From Bacteroidota bacterium (GTDB lineage Bacteria; Bacteroidota; Bacteroidia; Bacteroidales; B18-G4): 13,794 nt of DNA. The notes under the pieces are model-generated. The model saw nothing but the letters and a program-made list of their open reading frames with translations. It searched no databases and was not told the DNA's origin. This document shows, one piece after another, positions 13,578-13,794 of this stretch. The stretch covers positions 1-13,794 of the forward strand of contig DAOVZP010000007.1 in assembly GCA_030635045.1 (NCBI GenBank), given 5' to 3'. Position 1 is the first letter of the stretch. Each line of letters opens with the position of its first letter. A program made the position numbers and the translations under genes.

Positions 13578-13794
13578 ATGAAGAAAGTTTTGATTCTTGT
13601 ATTAGTATGTACTTTATTTGCATCTCCACTTCGGGCGCAGCTTCAGATCGCTTTGCTGAAATACACTGGTGGTGGCGACTGGTATGCCAATCCCACCTCA
13701 CTGCCTAACCTGATCAGTTTCTGTAACAATAATCTCGGCACAGGCCTTGATCCTGATTACGCCATGGTGGAGGCAGGCAGTCCTGATATGTTTA
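13578..13794 (+). CDS. DUF4159 protein, N-terminal part, cut by the window end
   Basis: The first 72 residues of an exported protein running past the window end. A signal peptide (M-K-K-V-L-I-L-V-L-V, ending P-L-R-A-Q) is followed by the DUF4159 N-terminal signature: A-L-L-K-Y-T-G-G-G-D-W-Y-A-N-P-T-S-L-P-N-L, then F-C-N-N-N-L-G-T-G, and A-M-V-E-A-G-S-P-D. The function of the family is unknown; the complete proteins are around 210-230 residues. The start is set at 13578 because it gives the cleanest signal peptide. In-frame ATGs at 13560 (after an AAGGGGG stretch) and at 13533 inside the hexamer repeat are alternatives. It follows rsmE by about 80 bases, an arrangement I recall from other Bacteroidota. 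Confidence 0.82.
   Translation, partial: MKKVLILVLVCTLFASPLRAQLQIALLKYTGGGDWYANPTSLPNLISFCNNNLGTGLDPDYAMVEAGSPDMF

Noticed and set aside
1..13794. tRNA, rRNA, CRISPR array, insertion sequence or phage gene
   Set aside because: No cloverleaf-like segment, regular spacer-repeat array, transposase or phage-type protein was recognised in the window; the repeats seen are short and intergenic.

Overview
The window looks like a chromosomal piece of a Bacteroidota bacterium, probably an environmental Bacteroidales or Marinilabiliales-type lineage (inferred, not proven). The evidence is a secreted protein with a C-terminal type IX secretion (T9SS) sorting domain, a DUF4492-cydA-cydB oxidase operon, an rsmE-DUF4159 pair, mostly weak Shine-Dalgarno sequences, and TAnnTTTG-type -7 boxes ahead of several genes.

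Layout. 1-60: tail of an upstream transcription unit, ending in a terminator hairpin. 121-3403 (+): a tight three-gene electron-transfer operon. It encodes a Tat-exported four-cluster ferredoxin with a lipobox, an NrfD/HmcC/DsrP-type membrane quinone subunit, and a membrane-anchored monoheme cytochrome c. No molybdopterin or multiheme catalytic subunit lies inside the window. 3404-3729: gene-free, repeat-rich and highly structured DNA. 3730-4116 (+): a small lipoprotein with a heavy-metal-associated (HMA) domain. 4241-7398 (+): a cytochrome bd quinol oxidase operon consisting of DUF4492, cydA, cydB and a 39-codon single-helix membrane peptide that resembles CydX in size and position. It is closed by a terminator. 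7501-8835 (-): a CreD-family inner-membrane protein, tail to tail with the oxidase operon. 8836-9122: gene-free, with dispersed-repeat-like DNA. 9123-12779 (+): a 1218-residue secreted protein with an Asp-box beta-propeller region, two PKD domains, a jelly-roll-like domain and a T9SS sorting domain. 12794-13498 (+): rsmE. From about 13560 (+): the start of a DUF4159 protein cut by the window edge, preceded by a hexanucleotide tandem repeat.

How the genes fit together. The first half is respiratory. The FeS-NrfD-cytochrome c unit probably moves electrons between menaquinol and a periplasmic partner. The bd oxidase oxidises quinol with oxygen, typically at low oxygen. Both would draw on the same quinone pool, which suggests a facultative or microaerobic lifestyle. 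The second half (envelope protein, secreted adhesin-like protein, rRNA methyltransferase, DUF4159) shows no functional link to it.

The points most worth a second look are the loss of the same cysteine in two paired cluster motifs of the ferredoxin, the unannotated 39-residue peptide after cydB, the TTG-started DUF4492 gene behind a perfect 9-bp inverted repeat, and the structured repeat block at 3388-3616.
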